A DNA stretch of 64,000 nucleotides from Caballeronia sp. NK8 (GTDB taxonomy: Bacteria; Pseudomonadota; Gammaproteobacteria; Burkholderiales; Burkholderiaceae), in contig NZ_AP024322.1 in the NCBI RefSeq assembly GCF_018408855.1, forward strand, positions 2,294,001 through 2,358,000. Direction: 5' to 3'. Below, piece by piece: positions 36,864-47,593 of the stretch; position 1 is the stretch's first letter; each line of letters starts with the position of its first letter. Below the pieces are notes generated by a model. The model did not search any database. It was not told the origin of the DNA and was given only the letters and a program-made list of their open reading frames with translations. The position numbers and the translations under genes were made by a program.

Positions 36864-38254
36864 CGCGTGACCGGCGCCGGCTTTTCGATCATCGCGGTGA
36901 GCGCGACAATCGATCCGCGTCCTTCGGAAGGCGCAATGCCGGCCGCCGCCTGATGCAGCATCGAGCGCAGCATTTGCGCGGAGCGTTCGGGCACGGTGGC
37001 GTCGATGCCGCGCGTCGCGCCCTCCGCGCCGTCGGCATGCGGTTCGCCGTGATGCGCGACGCGCCGCCACGCGAGACCGAGCGTGTCCGCGAGCAGCGCG
37101 ACGTGTCCGAGCCCCAGCGCGCACGCCGCCGCCCCGAGCCGGTGCGACGCATTCGCGGCGGACAACGCCGCCGCTTCGTCGACCATGCCGGTTTCGTTCG
37201 CCTGCGTGCCACGCTCGACCAGCGCGTCGATCGACGTTTCCGCGCTCTGCAGAAAGTCTTCGTAGGCAGCCGCGTTCACGCGCAGCACGCCGAGGTCGCG
37301 CGTTGCGGCGTCGCGCGAGGCTTCTTCGCCCGCCTGCGCCGCGCCCTCTTCCCACGCCGCTTCCGATGCCTGCGTTGCCGCGACATGCCACGCCACGGTC
37401 AGGCCGTAGTCGCGCAGCACGTCGACGTGCTCGGCATCTTCGGAGGTCGCGCCGTACAGCGCGAAATCGCGCCACAAAAGCGCAAGTGTTGCGCGCACCA
37501 GCGAGCGCGGCGCGTACGTCAGCGCATGCGCCTGATCGGCCAGCACGAGGTTGAAGCGCGCGTAGAGGCGTTTCGCATCGGCGATGTGGTCGAGTTCGCC
37601 GCCGTTGCGCTGCGCGCGTTCACGCAGCGCCCGCACCGTCGAAGACGCGAGCCGCCAGAAGTCGTAGGGATCGGCGCCGCGAAGTTCGTCGAGACAGGTG
37701 TCGAGGCGTGCGAAGGCATCGGCAGATTCCTCGGCCGGGCCGCGCAGGAGCTTGAGCAGCGTTTCCTCGTAATGCGCCCGCACGCGCGCGAGCCGCTCGG
37801 GTGCGATGCCGCGCAGCGTCGCCGGCGCAATGGCGCGGCCCGCGAGCGCGAGGTCGTCGTAGGAAACCGGCGCGACGCGCGTGTGCGCCGCCAGCAGCGC
37901 ATGCAAGCCGCGATAGTGTTCGAAGAGCGCCGTCGAGCACGAGAGTTCGCGCAAGTTGCGGCGCTCGACCGCCGCGCGAAATGCCGCGAGCGCATCGGCG
38001 ACGCGCGCATGACTTGCGTCCGACTCCTCGCCGAGCGGCGCGACCAGCGCGAGCGCCTCGGCGAAGCGCTGCGCGGGCAGCCATCCCGCCGAATGCAGCG
38101 CGGCGATGGCGCGTTTCAACGCGGCTCCGGTTTCGCCCTGGCGCTGGAACGCGTGCAGCGCGTCGGTCAACGCCATTTCGGCAAGTCGCACCGATCCGCC
38201 GCGCGGATTGGGCAGAGCTTCGAACGGAACGGGCAGATCGGGACGAGAAGTCAT
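36860..38254 (-). CDS. Unknown 464-aa mostly helical protein
   Basis: The protein is soluble, Ala/Arg/Glu-rich and predicted almost entirely helical, with no signal peptide or membrane segment. The pattern of long helices, with a central region of two short helical bundles, faintly resembles the N-terminal region of ChpA/PilL or FimL (degenerate histidine-phosphotransfer bundles). No phosphorylatable HPt His motif can be pointed to, so this is a weak comparison. It is convergent with phrB (four-base overlap) and has no operon partner. Start ATG 38254 is the first reasonable one. Confidence 0.6.
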   Translation of the reverse strand: MTSRPDLPVPFEALPNPRGGSVRLAEMALTDALHAFQRQGETGAALKRAIAALHSAGWLPAQRFAEALALVAPLGEESDASHARVADALAAFRAAVERRNLRELSCSTALFEHYRGLHALLAAHTRVAPVSYDDLALAGRAIAPATLRGIAPERLARVRAHYEETLLKLLRGPAEESADAFARLDTCLDELRGADPYDFWRLASSTVRALRERAQRNGGELDHIADAKRLYARFNLVLADQAHALTYAPRSLVRATLALLWRDFALYGATSEDAEHVDVLRDYGLTVAWHVAATQASEAAWEEGAAQAGEEASRDAATRDLGVLRVNAAAYEDFLQSAETSIDALVERGTQANETGMVDEAAALSAANASHRLGAAACALGLGHVALLADTLGLAWRRVAHHGEPHADGAEGATRGIDATVPERSAQMLRSMLHQAAAGIAPSEGRGSIVALTAMIEKPAPVTR

Positions 38255-38557
38255 AACAAGCGCTCACAAACCGGTTCGCGGCGCGGCGATCGAAAGCCAC
38301 CGTCGCACGCGGTTGAAATGCATCATCGACAGGCGGTGACGGAGATCGCCGCGCGCCATTCAAGCGTATGCCTTAACGGGCCGGTGCGGAAATCGAACGT
38401 ACGCACCAAGGCATTTCGCACCTCGTTCGCCAACACCACGCGACGCCGGAGCCGCCGCAACAAACTCGCCTTACGCTGCAAAATCTGACCAATCGGGCAC
38501 GCCGCACGGCGGCTGCCCATGCGCGTTCCCGCCTCGCCGCAGCCAAACGCGGTCCGC
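38255..38557. other. Gene-free stretch upstream of the unknown 464-aa gene
   Basis: About 300 bases between the start of the 464-aa gene and the rubredoxin terminator. Open frames here are short and Arg/Ala-rich, as expected for non-coding GC-rich DNA. The promoter of the minus-strand gene should be here, but no clear hexamers are visible. Confidence 0.5.
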
Positions 38558-38595
38558 AAAAAACGCGCGCCGCATGACGCGAGTCATGCGGCGCG
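38558..38595 (-). terminator. Intrinsic terminator of rubredoxin gene
   Basis: Read on the minus strand, a perfect 13-bp stem CGCGCCGCATGAC / GTCATGCGGCGCG with a four-base loop is followed by CG and six T residues. It begins 15 bases after the rubA stop. This is a classic rho-independent terminator. Confidence 0.85.
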
Positions 38596-38609
38596 GCAGA
38601 ACGACAAGA

Positions 38610-38780
38610 TCAGATCTGAACCATCTCGAAATCTTCCTTGCGGGCTCCGCATTCGGGACAGGTCCAGTTGATGGGGACGTCCTCCCAGCGCGTGCCCGGC
38701 GCGATGCCCTCTTCGGGCAATCCCGCCTCCTCGTCGTAGATCCAGCCGCAGATCAGGCACATCCAGCTTCTGTATTCCAT
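38610..38780 (-). CDS. rubA: Rubredoxin
   Basis: A 56-aa iron-sulfur electron carrier. The two CxxC knuckles that bind the single iron are MCLICGWIYDEEAG (residues 7-20) and WTCPECGARKEDFE (39-52), at the standard spacing. It begins MEYRSW at ATG 38780 and ends EMVQI, and has the normal family length. It is divergent from the ThiD-like kinase and is followed by a strong intrinsic terminator, so it is monocistronic. Short length makes it easy to miss. Confidence 0.95.
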   Translation of the reverse strand: MEYRSWMCLICGWIYDEEAGLPEEGIAPGTRWEDVPINWTCPECGARKEDFEMVQI

Positions 38781-39077
38781 ACTTATGCCGCGTCGATTGG
38801 TCGGTTGAAATTAGGACATGATGGTACCGTGTTGCCGTGTCGATGCCTAGCAAGCTGCCCACCCGGGGTGGTGTGCATCGTGACATCGGTCGAGACGGCC
38901 GTCCCGGCGAGCCCGCAACCCCAAGGCTAGCGCGCCGGAAAAAAGTGCGCAAAGAGAACTGGCGGGCGACATTAGGCCGCATAATCAGACATGACTGAGC
39001 GGGTCTTCGCTCGCGCGCCCGAAAGCGCGGACGAGTTCGCTCCGAGCCGATCGTTCACTCAAGCATCCAATATCATA

Positions 39078-39968
39078 ATGTCCGCTTTTGCCATGACCGG
39101 CGACTCCCCACCGATCGTACTCACCTTCGGCCTTTCCGATCCCACGGGCGGATCGGGCGTACAAGCCGACCTTCTGACGCTCGCGAGCATGGGCTGCCAC
39201 GGCGTGACCGTGCTCACCGGCTACGCGGTGCGCGACTCCGCCACCTGCGACGAAGTCACCGGGCTCGATCCGGACGTCGTCGCCACCCAGGCGCGCATGT
39301 TGCTGGAGGACATGCCGGTCGCCGCCTTCAAGATCGGCGCGGCGACGCGCGCGGAGCTCGTGTCCGCCATCGCCGAAGTCGTCTCCGACTACGACGACGT
39401 GCCGCTGATCCTCGCGCCCGATTTCACCCTCGACGACGAACACGTGCTGTCCGCCGACGAGCTTCGCGAATCGCTCGCCGATCTGCTCGTGCCGCAGACC
39501 ACCATGCTGATTGCCGATCACGCCACGCTATTGCAGCTCGCGCAGCCCGACAGCGACGCCGAATCGCCGACGCTCGATTCCGCTATTTCCCACATCCTGG
39601 CGCAAGGCTGCGAGTACGTGCTGGCGATGGAAACCGGCACGCATCGTCACGTCAATACGCTCTACAGCGAGGAAGGACAAGTCCGGCAGGATACGTGGGA
39701 GCGCAGCGTGCAACGCATCATGGGCCTGACCGATACGCTCGGTTCGGCTATCGCCGCGCTGCTCGCGAATGGTCAGGAACCCGCCGAAGCCGCGCGCGAA
39801 GCGCAGGAGTACGTGTTCCAGGCCGCCCGCGCCGCTTTCCGGCCGGGCATGGGCGCCTATTTGCCGGACCGTTTTTTCTGGGCGCGTTCGAACGACACGG
39901 AGGAAGACGGCGAGGCCTCCGCGCTGCCCGACGATCCGCCGGGTCTGCCCGGAGAAGCCCGACACTAA
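39078..39968 (+). CDS. thiD: Hydroxymethylpyrimidine/phosphomethylpyrimidine kinase (ThiD-like)
   Basis: A 296-aa ribokinase-fold kinase. The substrate loop is DPTGGSGVQADLLTLASMGCHGVTVLT at the N-terminus, and GLTDTLGSAIAALLANG near the C-terminus occupies the anion-hole position. In standard ThiD that site reads GTGCTLS(S/A)A, so here the usual Gly-Cys is replaced and the call is ThiD-like. The C-terminal tail beyond the kinase fold is acidic. ATG 39078 was chosen because the fold starts about 13 residues later. It is divergent from rubA, with a DUF72 gene 27 bases downstream. Confidence 0.8.
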   Translation: MSAFAMTGDSPPIVLTFGLSDPTGGSGVQADLLTLASMGCHGVTVLTGYAVRDSATCDEVTGLDPDVVATQARMLLEDMPVAAFKIGAATRAELVSAIAEVVSDYDDVPLILAPDFTLDDEHVLSADELRESLADLLVPQTTMLIADHATLLQLAQPDSDAESPTLDSAISHILAQGCEYVLAMETGTHRHVNTLYSEEGQVRQDTWERSVQRIMGLTDTLGSAIAALLANGQEPAEAAREAQEYVFQAARAAFRPGMGAYLPDRFFWARSNDTEEDGEASALPDDPPGLPGEARH

Positions 39969-39995
39969 AGCCGACGACGGAGGCGACGCGAGCGC

Positions 39996-40775
39996 ATGCC
40001 ATACCGACTGCCCCATCTGCACAAGCCCGGCCCGCAAGGCGCGATCCGCATCGGCTGCGCGGGCTGGGGTCTATCCGGCGCCGTCTCCGCGAGCTTTCCC
40101 CACGAAGGCACCCATCTCGAACGCTACTCACACGTGCTGACGTGCGTCGAGATCAACTCCAGCTTCTACAAACCACATCGCGAACAGACTTACGCGCATT
40201 GGGCGGAAAGCGTGCCCGAGTCGTTCCGCTTCTCGGTGAAGCTGCCGAAGGCGATCACGCATGACGCGCGCCTCGTCGATACCGAAGCGCTGCTCGACGA
40301 ATTCCTTCAGACAGCCGGACAACTTGGCGACAAGCTGGGCTGCTGGCTCGTGCAACTGCCGCCGAGCCTGACGTTCGATCACGACATCGCGGAAGCCTTC
40401 TTCAAGGCGTTGCGCGAGCGCACGAAAGTGCCGGTGGCATGCGAGGCGCGCGAGCCCGGCTGGTTCACGGCGCACGCGGCGGCGCTGTTGAAGGCGCATC
40501 ACATCGCCTATGTGGACGCCGACCCGATCCCGGACGAATGCGAGATCAGGCATCGCGCGGACACGTCGCTCGTCTATGTGCGGCTGCACGGCGCGACCGA
40601 ACTCTACAAGTCTTCCTACGATTACACCTATCTCGACGATCTCGCCCGCACCTTGCACACGCGCGCGAAGAAGACGGCCGAAGTCTGGTGCATTTTCGAC
40701 AACACAGCCGATGGCAATGCGCAGCCCAACGCGCTGCATCTGATGGAGCGGCTGCGGATTCATCACAAAGTCTGA
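39996..40775 (+). CDS. DUF72 (YecE-type) protein
   Basis: A 259-aa TIM-barrel-like protein of the DUF72 family (PF01904). Recognisable are IRIGCAGWGLSGAV at the N-terminus, VEINSSFYKPHREQTYAHWA, FRFSVKLPKAITHDARL, VACEAREPGWF and SLVYVRLHGATELYKSSYDY. The biochemical role of the family is not established. It follows the ThiD-like gene by 27 bases and precedes a small exported protein by 22 bases, so the three are probably co-transcribed up to the shared terminator. Confidence 0.88.
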   Translation: MPYRLPHLHKPGPQGAIRIGCAGWGLSGAVSASFPHEGTHLERYSHVLTCVEINSSFYKPHREQTYAHWAESVPESFRFSVKLPKAITHDARLVDTEALLDEFLQTAGQLGDKLGCWLVQLPPSLTFDHDIAEAFFKALRERTKVPVACEAREPGWFTAHAAALLKAHHIAYVDADPIPDECEIRHRADTSLVYVRLHGATELYKSSYDYTYLDDLARTLHTRAKKTAEVWCIFDNTADGNAQPNALHLMERLRIHHKV

Positions 40776-40797
40776 CGTTCTCGCTGGAGATCATCCG

Positions 40798-41226
40798 ATG
40801 CATATGCCGGCAGGATTCGCTCGTCCGCTCGCGGCAACGCTCGCCGCGTTGCTGCTCTCATTCGCGTTGCCCGTTCACGCGCAAAATACCGCGCCGCCGC
40901 CCGGCGCCACGCCCGCCGGCGACGGTACCTTCCTGCTGACGATCTTCCTCAAGCATGACGAGTCGAAGACATTGCCGCAGATCAATCAGCAACTGAAGGA
41001 GCAAGGGTACTTCAAGCAGTTCCCGCCGCCGGGCGTCGAAGTGGTGTCGTGGTACGTGATGATGGGCATCGGTCAGGTGGTGACGCTGCGCGTGCCCGCG
41101 GACCGCCTGCGCGAAGTGAACCGCGCGATCGAGAGCACCGCGTGGGGCGGGTATCGCACGGAGTTCTATCCGACCTACGACTACAAGGCCGCCGCGCAGA
41201 AGTTGCGCGAGGAAATGAACAAATAG
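40798..41226 (+). CDS. Small exported protein of unknown function
   Basis: A 142-aa protein with a clear Sec signal peptide (charged start, a Leu/Ala-rich core about residues 9-26, likely cleavage after PVHA). The mature part contains a proline-rich segment followed by a compact alpha/beta region with FLLTIFLKHDESKTLPQINQ. No cysteine or lipobox, so it is probably periplasmic. Last gene before the bidirectional terminator shared with groEL. Confidence 0.75.
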   Translation: MHMPAGFARPLAATLAALLLSFALPVHAQNTAPPPGATPAGDGTFLLTIFLKHDESKTLPQINQQLKEQGYFKQFPPPGVEVVSWYVMMGIGQVVTLRVPADRLREVNRAIESTAWGGYRTEFYPTYDYKAAAQKLREEMNK

Positions 41227-41241
41227 CCTTTGTATGGACGA

Positions 41242-41271
41242 AAAAAATCCCGCATTGCTGCGGGATTTTTT
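41242..41271. terminator. Bidirectional intrinsic terminator between exported-protein gene and groEL
   Basis: A perfect 13-bp stem AAAAAATCCCGCA / TGCGGGATTTTTT with a TTGC loop has A-run and T-run flanks, so both convergent transcripts (the thiD-DUF72 side and groESL) can end here. Confidence 0.92.
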
Positions 41272-41327
41272 TCGCACGGCGCGAGCTTCTTTCGAAGCTC
41301 GCGCAATGTAATCGGGCCGAAGCCGAA

Positions 41328-43007
<1,680 letters not shown>

Positions 43008-43067
43008 TCAAGCGCGCCCGAACGGGGCTGCGGCTCGATGGCGAAGCCGAACGTGCAGGAAGGATGC

Positions 43068-43358
43068 TTACTTGACCAGAACGGCCATGATGTCTTCTTC
43101 GCGCATGACGAGCAGTTCCTGCCCGTCGACCTTGACGGTCTGGCCAGCGTACTTGCCGAACAGAACGCGGTCGCCCACCTTCACGTCGAGGGCGTTCTGC
43201 ACGCCCTTGTCATCGCGCTTGCCCGGGCCGATGGCCAGGACTTCGCCTTGATCCGGCTTTTCTGCCGCGGCTTCCGGGATCACGATGCCCGATGCGGTCT
43301 TGGTTTCCTGGTCCAGACGTTTGACGATGACGCGATCGTGCAAAGGACGAAGGTTCAT
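43068..43358 (-). CDS. groES: Co-chaperonin GroES (10 kDa)
   Basis: A 96-aa protein, full length, beginning [14 protein letters not shown], with the mobile loop [12 protein letters not shown] and the end [18 protein letters not shown] 43358 is preceded by a well-placed GAGGAG. First gene of the groES-groEL operon. Confidence 0.99.
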   Translation of the reverse strand: MNLRPLHDRVIVKRLDQETKTASGIVIPEAAAEKPDQGEVLAIGPGKRDDKGVQNALDVKVGDRVLFGKYAGQTVKVDGQELLVMREEDIMAVLVK

Positions 43359-43438
43359 ACACACTCCTCTCTTGATTGAGACTGAAAACGCGGGAAAACC
43401 CATCCGTTGAGAATCGATCTCGCCGGACGGCAATCTTG

Positions 43439-43465
43439 TTAGCACTCTCGTGCAGTGAGTGCTAA
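43439..43465 (-). promoter_or_regulatory. CIRCE operator (HrcA binding site)
   Basis: A perfect copy of the inverted repeat TTAGCACTC-N9-GAGTGCTAA lies 81 bases upstream of groES. It overlaps the end of the -10 box by one base, so HrcA binding should block promoter clearance. The repressor gene is not in the window. Confidence 0.97.
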
Positions 43466-43493
43466 TTATATGGATCGAGTTTGACAATTTCAA
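43465..43493 (-). promoter_or_regulatory. Sigma-70 promoter of groES-groEL
   Basis: Minus strand: TTGAAA at plus 43488-43493, a 17-base spacer, and a perfect TATAAT at plus 43465-43470, directly before CIRCE. Near-consensus housekeeping promoter. No sigma-32-type element was noticed. Confidence 0.9.
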
Positions 43494-44575
43494 GGAGGGA
43501 AGGAGCGGCTGTCGAGATTCACCTAATGTCGAGATTCACTTAACTTTGAACTTTGTTCATCCAACTCTGAACTCGTAGCCAGCATCCCAACCTGTAGCTG
43601 CACAGCCTTTTTCTCAACAAAAACAATACATTAGGAATTAGCTCGCACTTCTGCCATGTCCGCGCGCATGGTCTGACACCTGCGGTTATTTGCGGCCTCC
43701 CGCGTAAGCGTTGGGGTCATCGGTTGATGAAAGGGTAAACCCTAGCAATCGATACGCGCGTCTTGCTCACTTCCGAGTGGCTGGAAGCAACACGACGCGA
43801 CCTGCAGCGGCCATCCTTTAGACATAAATGCTCCGCACCTCGGTTCGGTTGCTTGGCGGCTTTCTCACGAGCTATCCAACACGCGCAACAATGGTCGCGC
43901 TACACCGGTGACCCTTATTACCCCTGGAAGACCAGCTTCAATCGGCTTTATGACCTTCGCCCTTCCCCACTAAGCTACGCACCTGTTCGCTCGCCGCCAG
44001 CCTTTGGGCGCCAATGGGAGCGGATAGTTCACTTCCGCTGCGGCTTTCTGATCGATCATGGACGGACACTCACAAAGAACAGACCATTACAAATGATCGG
44101 AGTGGCTGTCGATTCGGCAGGGACACTTACACAAACAGAATTCGTTGGCCAAGAAGTGCCGAAAAGGACTGCCGCCCCAAGGAGTTGAGCGGCACGCCGA
44201 CTAGATCTGGTCAGAGAATGTAAAAGGCGCTTGACGACCCAAAGAAGACGACGGCGAGCCGCCGAGCAGGCGACGGTTTCCGAGGGCAAGCAGCCATTCG
44301 TCGATCAACGGTGCTTTCGCCTCAGCTGCGTCCTTTGCACCGCTCCAGACCAAACGGAAACAATCTAACGGCAACCATGTCCTCGTTCGGATCGGCTCGC
44401 GAACATCCCTAGCTTCCAAGGCTGTTTGGAGCAAACGGTTATCGACAGGTGCTGTTCAACTGTGGGCGAGACCGCACAATGGTCATCAAACGCTGCCAGC
44501 CGCCCGGCGCGAGCACGCGTCCAAACCGTCCAATCCTTCCGTGCTTCGCGACCAAGTTCCGACATCGGATTTCTA
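43494..44575. other. About 1.1 kb without a convincing gene
   Basis: Several short open frames occur on both strands but none has a ribosome site, recognisable domain or consistent codon bias. The longest, 43763-44188 (+), reads like random translation. A minus-strand stretch at about 44201-44434 looks slightly more protein-like (a WLPLDCFRLVWSGAKDA segment) and could be a relic. The region marks the border between the conserved groESL block and the accessory genes to the right. Confidence 0.5.
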
Positions 44576-44603
44576 TTGCATTATGTCCGTACTTCTATAG
44601 TAT
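44576..44603 (+). promoter_or_regulatory. Candidate promoter of the amidase operon
   Basis: TTGCAT at 44576-44581 and TAGTAT at 44598-44603 with a 16-base spacer, about 77 bases ahead of the amidase start. The imperfect dyad GTACT-N5-AGTAT around the -10 could be an operator for the TetR protein encoded at the end of the operon. Both are suggestions from short sequences. Confidence 0.35.
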
Positions 44604-44679
44604 GGTCGTAATTCAATGGAGCACCGCCTCTCTTCCAAGCTTGGGAAGACGAGGTCACACCTTTCTTGGGAGGAAACTA

Positions 44680-46146
44680 ATGAACGACACGCTCAGCAGC
44701 TCTACCCGAACATCTGCGCCAGAAGTGCAGACGTTCGCTTCGTTGGGGCTCGCCGCGGCCGCTGATGCGATCCGCGCCGGTGAGATTACATCAGAGGCGT
44801 ACACGACGGCACTGCTGCAGCAGGCCCGGTCGCACGCTGACCTCAGCGCTTTCATCACCATCGACGAAGACAGCGTGCTTGAGGCAGCGAATAACGCAGA
44901 CAAGGCGCGGTCTGCGGGGGCAGAGGGCCCCCTGCTGGGTGTGCCAATCGGGGTGAAGGACAGCTACTTGACGAAAGGGCTGCGCACGAGCATCGGCCTA
45001 GATCAACTGGCGCGCTTCATTCCGACGGAAGATGCCGATGCGGTCCGGGCGATAAAGGATGCAGGCGCCTTAATTCTTGGAAAGAACAATCTCGTTGAGA
45101 TGTCCTATGGGCTGACCGGACATAACGAACGCTATGGTCAGGTCAAAAACCCGCGCGCCCACAATCACGTCTCGGGAGGCTCCTCTAGCGGTTCTGCTGC
45201 GTCCGTGGCCGCCGGGATAGTACCCGCCTCGTTGGGCGGCGATACAGTCGGCTCGATCCGTGTGCCCGCGTCTCTCTGCGGCGTCGTTGGATTCAAGCCG
45301 AGCACGGGACGCTGGCCACGTCACGGCGTCGCTCCGATCTCCCACACTCTCGACACGACCGGAGTGTTCGCGCGCAACGTTGAAGACTGCATACTGATGG
45401 ATCAGGTCGTCACCGGCGACAAGGTCGTGGAACCCGTCGAGCGAGACCCCAATCTGAGAGGAGTCCGACTGGCTTTTGCGCCGGGGCAGTTTCTGGGTTT
45501 GGTGGACCCGGAAGTCGAGGATCGTTTTCGTGAAGTAGTTCGGCGGTTGCGCGACGCGGGCGCGGAGATCTTTGAGATCGACCTCGGGGATGATTTCAAT
45601 GCCCTCATCCAGACAACCACGTGGGGAATTTTCGCCCACGAGACCCAAGGCGCGATCTCTGAATTCCTCCGCCTGCACAATGTTCCGATCACATTCGAGG
45701 CGATTTATGAAAGCCTAAAGCCGCAGCTTCGTGAAGCGTGGGCGCACATCGTACTGCCGGGGGGCGCAGGTGCTACTTCACTGGAAGCCTATCAGACTGC
45801 GCTCCACGTGAGCCGTCCGGAAATCCACCGCCGTTTGAGCCAACTGTTCGCCACGCAAGGAGCACTTGCCATTCTGCAGCCGACGACGCCCTGCACGGCG
45901 CCTTCGATCGATGAGCAGGGCGCATTGCGCATCGCGGGCCAGGAAGTAAGCAATCTCGCCTTGGCCAACCACACTTTGTCAGCGAGCAGCGTGGGTCTGC
46001 CGGGTATCAGCCTCCCTGCGGGCGTGTCCCGCGCCGGCCTCCCGATCGGTCTTGAACTGGACGCCCCACTGGCACGCGACCAGGCGCTTCTGACGCTTGC
46101 CCGCCGGATTGAGACGGTCTTAGGCGTCCAGCCGCCGTCGCTCTGA
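44680..46146 (+). CDS. Amidase (amidase-signature family)
   Basis: A 488-aa hydrolase with the Ser-cisSer-Lys triad: Lys in VPIGVKDSYLT, the Gly/Ser-rich block HVSGGSSSGSAASVAAG and the nucleophile region LGGDTVGSIRVPASLCGV. GGGAGG eight bases before ATG 44680 fixes the start. Among family members it looks closest to small aryl- or alkyl-amide hydrolases such as mandelamide or indoleacetamide hydrolase rather than GatA. No signal peptide; substrate unknown. Followed by DUF302 and TetR genes on the same strand. Confidence 0.9.
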   Translation: MNDTLSSSTRTSAPEVQTFASLGLAAAADAIRAGEITSEAYTTALLQQARSHADLSAFITIDEDSVLEAANNADKARSAGAEGPLLGVPIGVKDSYLTKGLRTSIGLDQLARFIPTEDADAVRAIKDAGALILGKNNLVEMSYGLTGHNERYGQVKNPRAHNHVSGGSSSGSAASVAAGIVPASLGGDTVGSIRVPASLCGVVGFKPSTGRWPRHGVAPISHTLDTTGVFARNVEDCILMDQVVTGDKVVEPVERDPNLRGVRLAFAPGQFLGLVDPEVEDRFREVVRRLRDAGAEIFEIDLGDDFNALIQTTTWGIFAHETQGAISEFLRLHNVPITFEAIYESLKPQLREAWAHIVLPGGAGATSLEAYQTALHVSRPEIHRRLSQLFATQGALAILQPTTPCTAPSIDEQGALRIAGQEVSNLALANHTLSASSVGLPGISLPAGVSRAGLPIGLELDAPLARDQALLTLARRIETVLGVQPPSL

Positions 46147-46209
46147 CGTACTCGTCCCCCTTTTTACAAACGGGTCAACCCCGAACAGTAGCGAACTCAG
46201 GATCGACAA

Positions 46210-46701
46210 ATGGCCAATGTCCTGTACACCACACGAACCATCCCGATTGACCACGTCACAATCAAATCGTTAAAGCCATTCGAGGATGTTCGAGCCAGGC
46301 TCGAGGCCCTGGCGCCTCGCATTGATGACGGGATCTTCACACTTCTGCGATATGGTGAAAGCACCCTCGCGCTTCGAGAGTTGGAGGCATGTCCGCCACT
46401 CACTATTTTCGGCCAGCGTGACCACGGAGCGCTACTGGCTATTGCTGGACTGACGCGCCGATCCATCCAGTACGATATCGGCAATCCGCTCACCGCGTCG
46501 AAGATGACCCGTCATCAACTATCCGCGGGCCTCTATGCGCCCATTCGCGTGCTGTTGCGCGAGGACGGCGATGATGTTGTCGGTTTTGAGTATGATCGGC
46601 CAGCCTCCGTTTTCGGCCAGTTCGGCAGCGAGGAGGTCAATGCCGTAGCTCAGCAGCTTGATCGCGACCTCCGAGCCTTGTTGGAGGCGGCTGCTAATTA
46701 A
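46210..46701 (+). CDS. DUF302-type protein
   Basis: A 163-aa soluble protein. The stretch PLTIFGQRDHGALL followed by YDIGNPLTASKM and LYAPIRVLLRED matches the DUF302 alpha/beta fold (PF03625), whose function is not established. It lies 63 bases after the amidase stop and 27 bases ahead of the TetR gene, so it belongs to that operon. Start ATG 46210 has only a weak ribosome site. Confidence 0.75.
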   Translation: MANVLYTTRTIPIDHVTIKSLKPFEDVRARLEALAPRIDDGIFTLLRYGESTLALRELEACPPLTIFGQRDHGALLAIAGLTRRSIQYDIGNPLTASKMTRHQLSAGLYAPIRVLLREDGDDVVGFEYDRPASVFGQFGSEEVNAVAQQLDRDLRALLEAAAN

Positions 46702-46728
46702 CGGCTGCGGGACACGAGTGGAGAGAAA

Positions 46729-47310
46729 ATGCGTTTCGAAAAAGGTCACAAAGCCGCGACCCGGCAGCATATCCTCGAGGTCGCCTCGAAAAGCTTCCGG
46801 CGCGCGGGAGTTTCGGCTGCGGGCATCAGCGGGATCATGGGAGCGGCCGGCCTGACCAACGGCGCTTTCTATCTCCACTTCGCCTCCAAAGAGGAGCTCG
46901 TCCGCGAGGCAGTCGGAAGCGCGCTCGCGGAGAGGCAACTGGACCTCGAAGAGAAACTCCAAGCCGGCGCTGACCTTGAGAAAGTGATTCGAAGCTACCT
47001 AAGTCAAGCGCATCGCGAGGACCTGGCATGCGGTTGTCCTTCGGCAGCTTTGCTTCCGGAACTTGGTCGACACTCGGTGCCGATACGGCAAACCTATGAA
47101 AATGGATTGCGAAGCTTTGTTGCGACGTTGGCCGCATTGCTCCCAGACGCAGATTCGAAATCGGCGGATCGTCGGGCAGCTGCCATCTTTGCTCTCATGG
47201 TGGGCACCCTTCAGCTGGCGCGCGCCGTGCCAGACGCTGCACGCGCGGAGGAAATCCTGGAAGGCGGCGTCGAGGCAGCCCTCGTCCTTGCACGCGAGTC
47301 ACAAGAATGA
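46729..47310 (+). CDS. TetR/AcrR family transcriptional regulator
   Basis: A 193-aa repressor. The N-terminal helix-turn-helix is TRQHILEVASKSFRRAGVSA...GIMGAAGLTNGAFYLHFASK (about 12-55). The C-terminal ligand-binding domain (about 70-190) contains a CGCPSAAL segment often seen in the YxaF/LmrA-like branch. It probably controls the amidase-DUF302-tetR operon it ends; the inducer is unknown. Confidence 0.92.
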   Translation: MRFEKGHKAATRQHILEVASKSFRRAGVSAAGISGIMGAAGLTNGAFYLHFASKEELVREAVGSALAERQLDLEEKLQAGADLEKVIRSYLSQAHREDLACGCPSAALLPELGRHSVPIRQTYENGLRSFVATLAALLPDADSKSADRRAAAIFALMVGTLQLARAVPDAARAEEILEGGVEAALVLARESQE

Positions 47311-47593
47311 AGTATGCATGGCGGCGGCCCGACCCTCCTTAGCTGAGCCAGTGCAATGTGTGAGACCCACGGTGATCCGCAGATTGACGACCGGCAGCCG
47401 ACCGACGTGAAGCGGCCGTTCGAGCATCCGCTTCGTGACAAGATCGAATGTCAGAAACTGGCCGACAGTCGCCTCACACAGCGGCCGGCCCTCCTCGTTC
47501 AAAGAGCCGCTCCTTATCACACTCTTTGGCAAGCATAACCATGTAGAGGTCGGCGGCAAGTGCTGAATGTGCCTCTCCGTCATCCACTCGCAT

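Noticed and set aside
35346..37475. 709-codon minus-strand frame across phrB
   Set aside because: Photolyase signatures on the plus strand are complete; the frame also crosses two genuine gene ends.
43763..44188. 141-codon frame in the gap after groES
   Set aside because: No ribosome site, domain or typical codon bias; likely non-coding.
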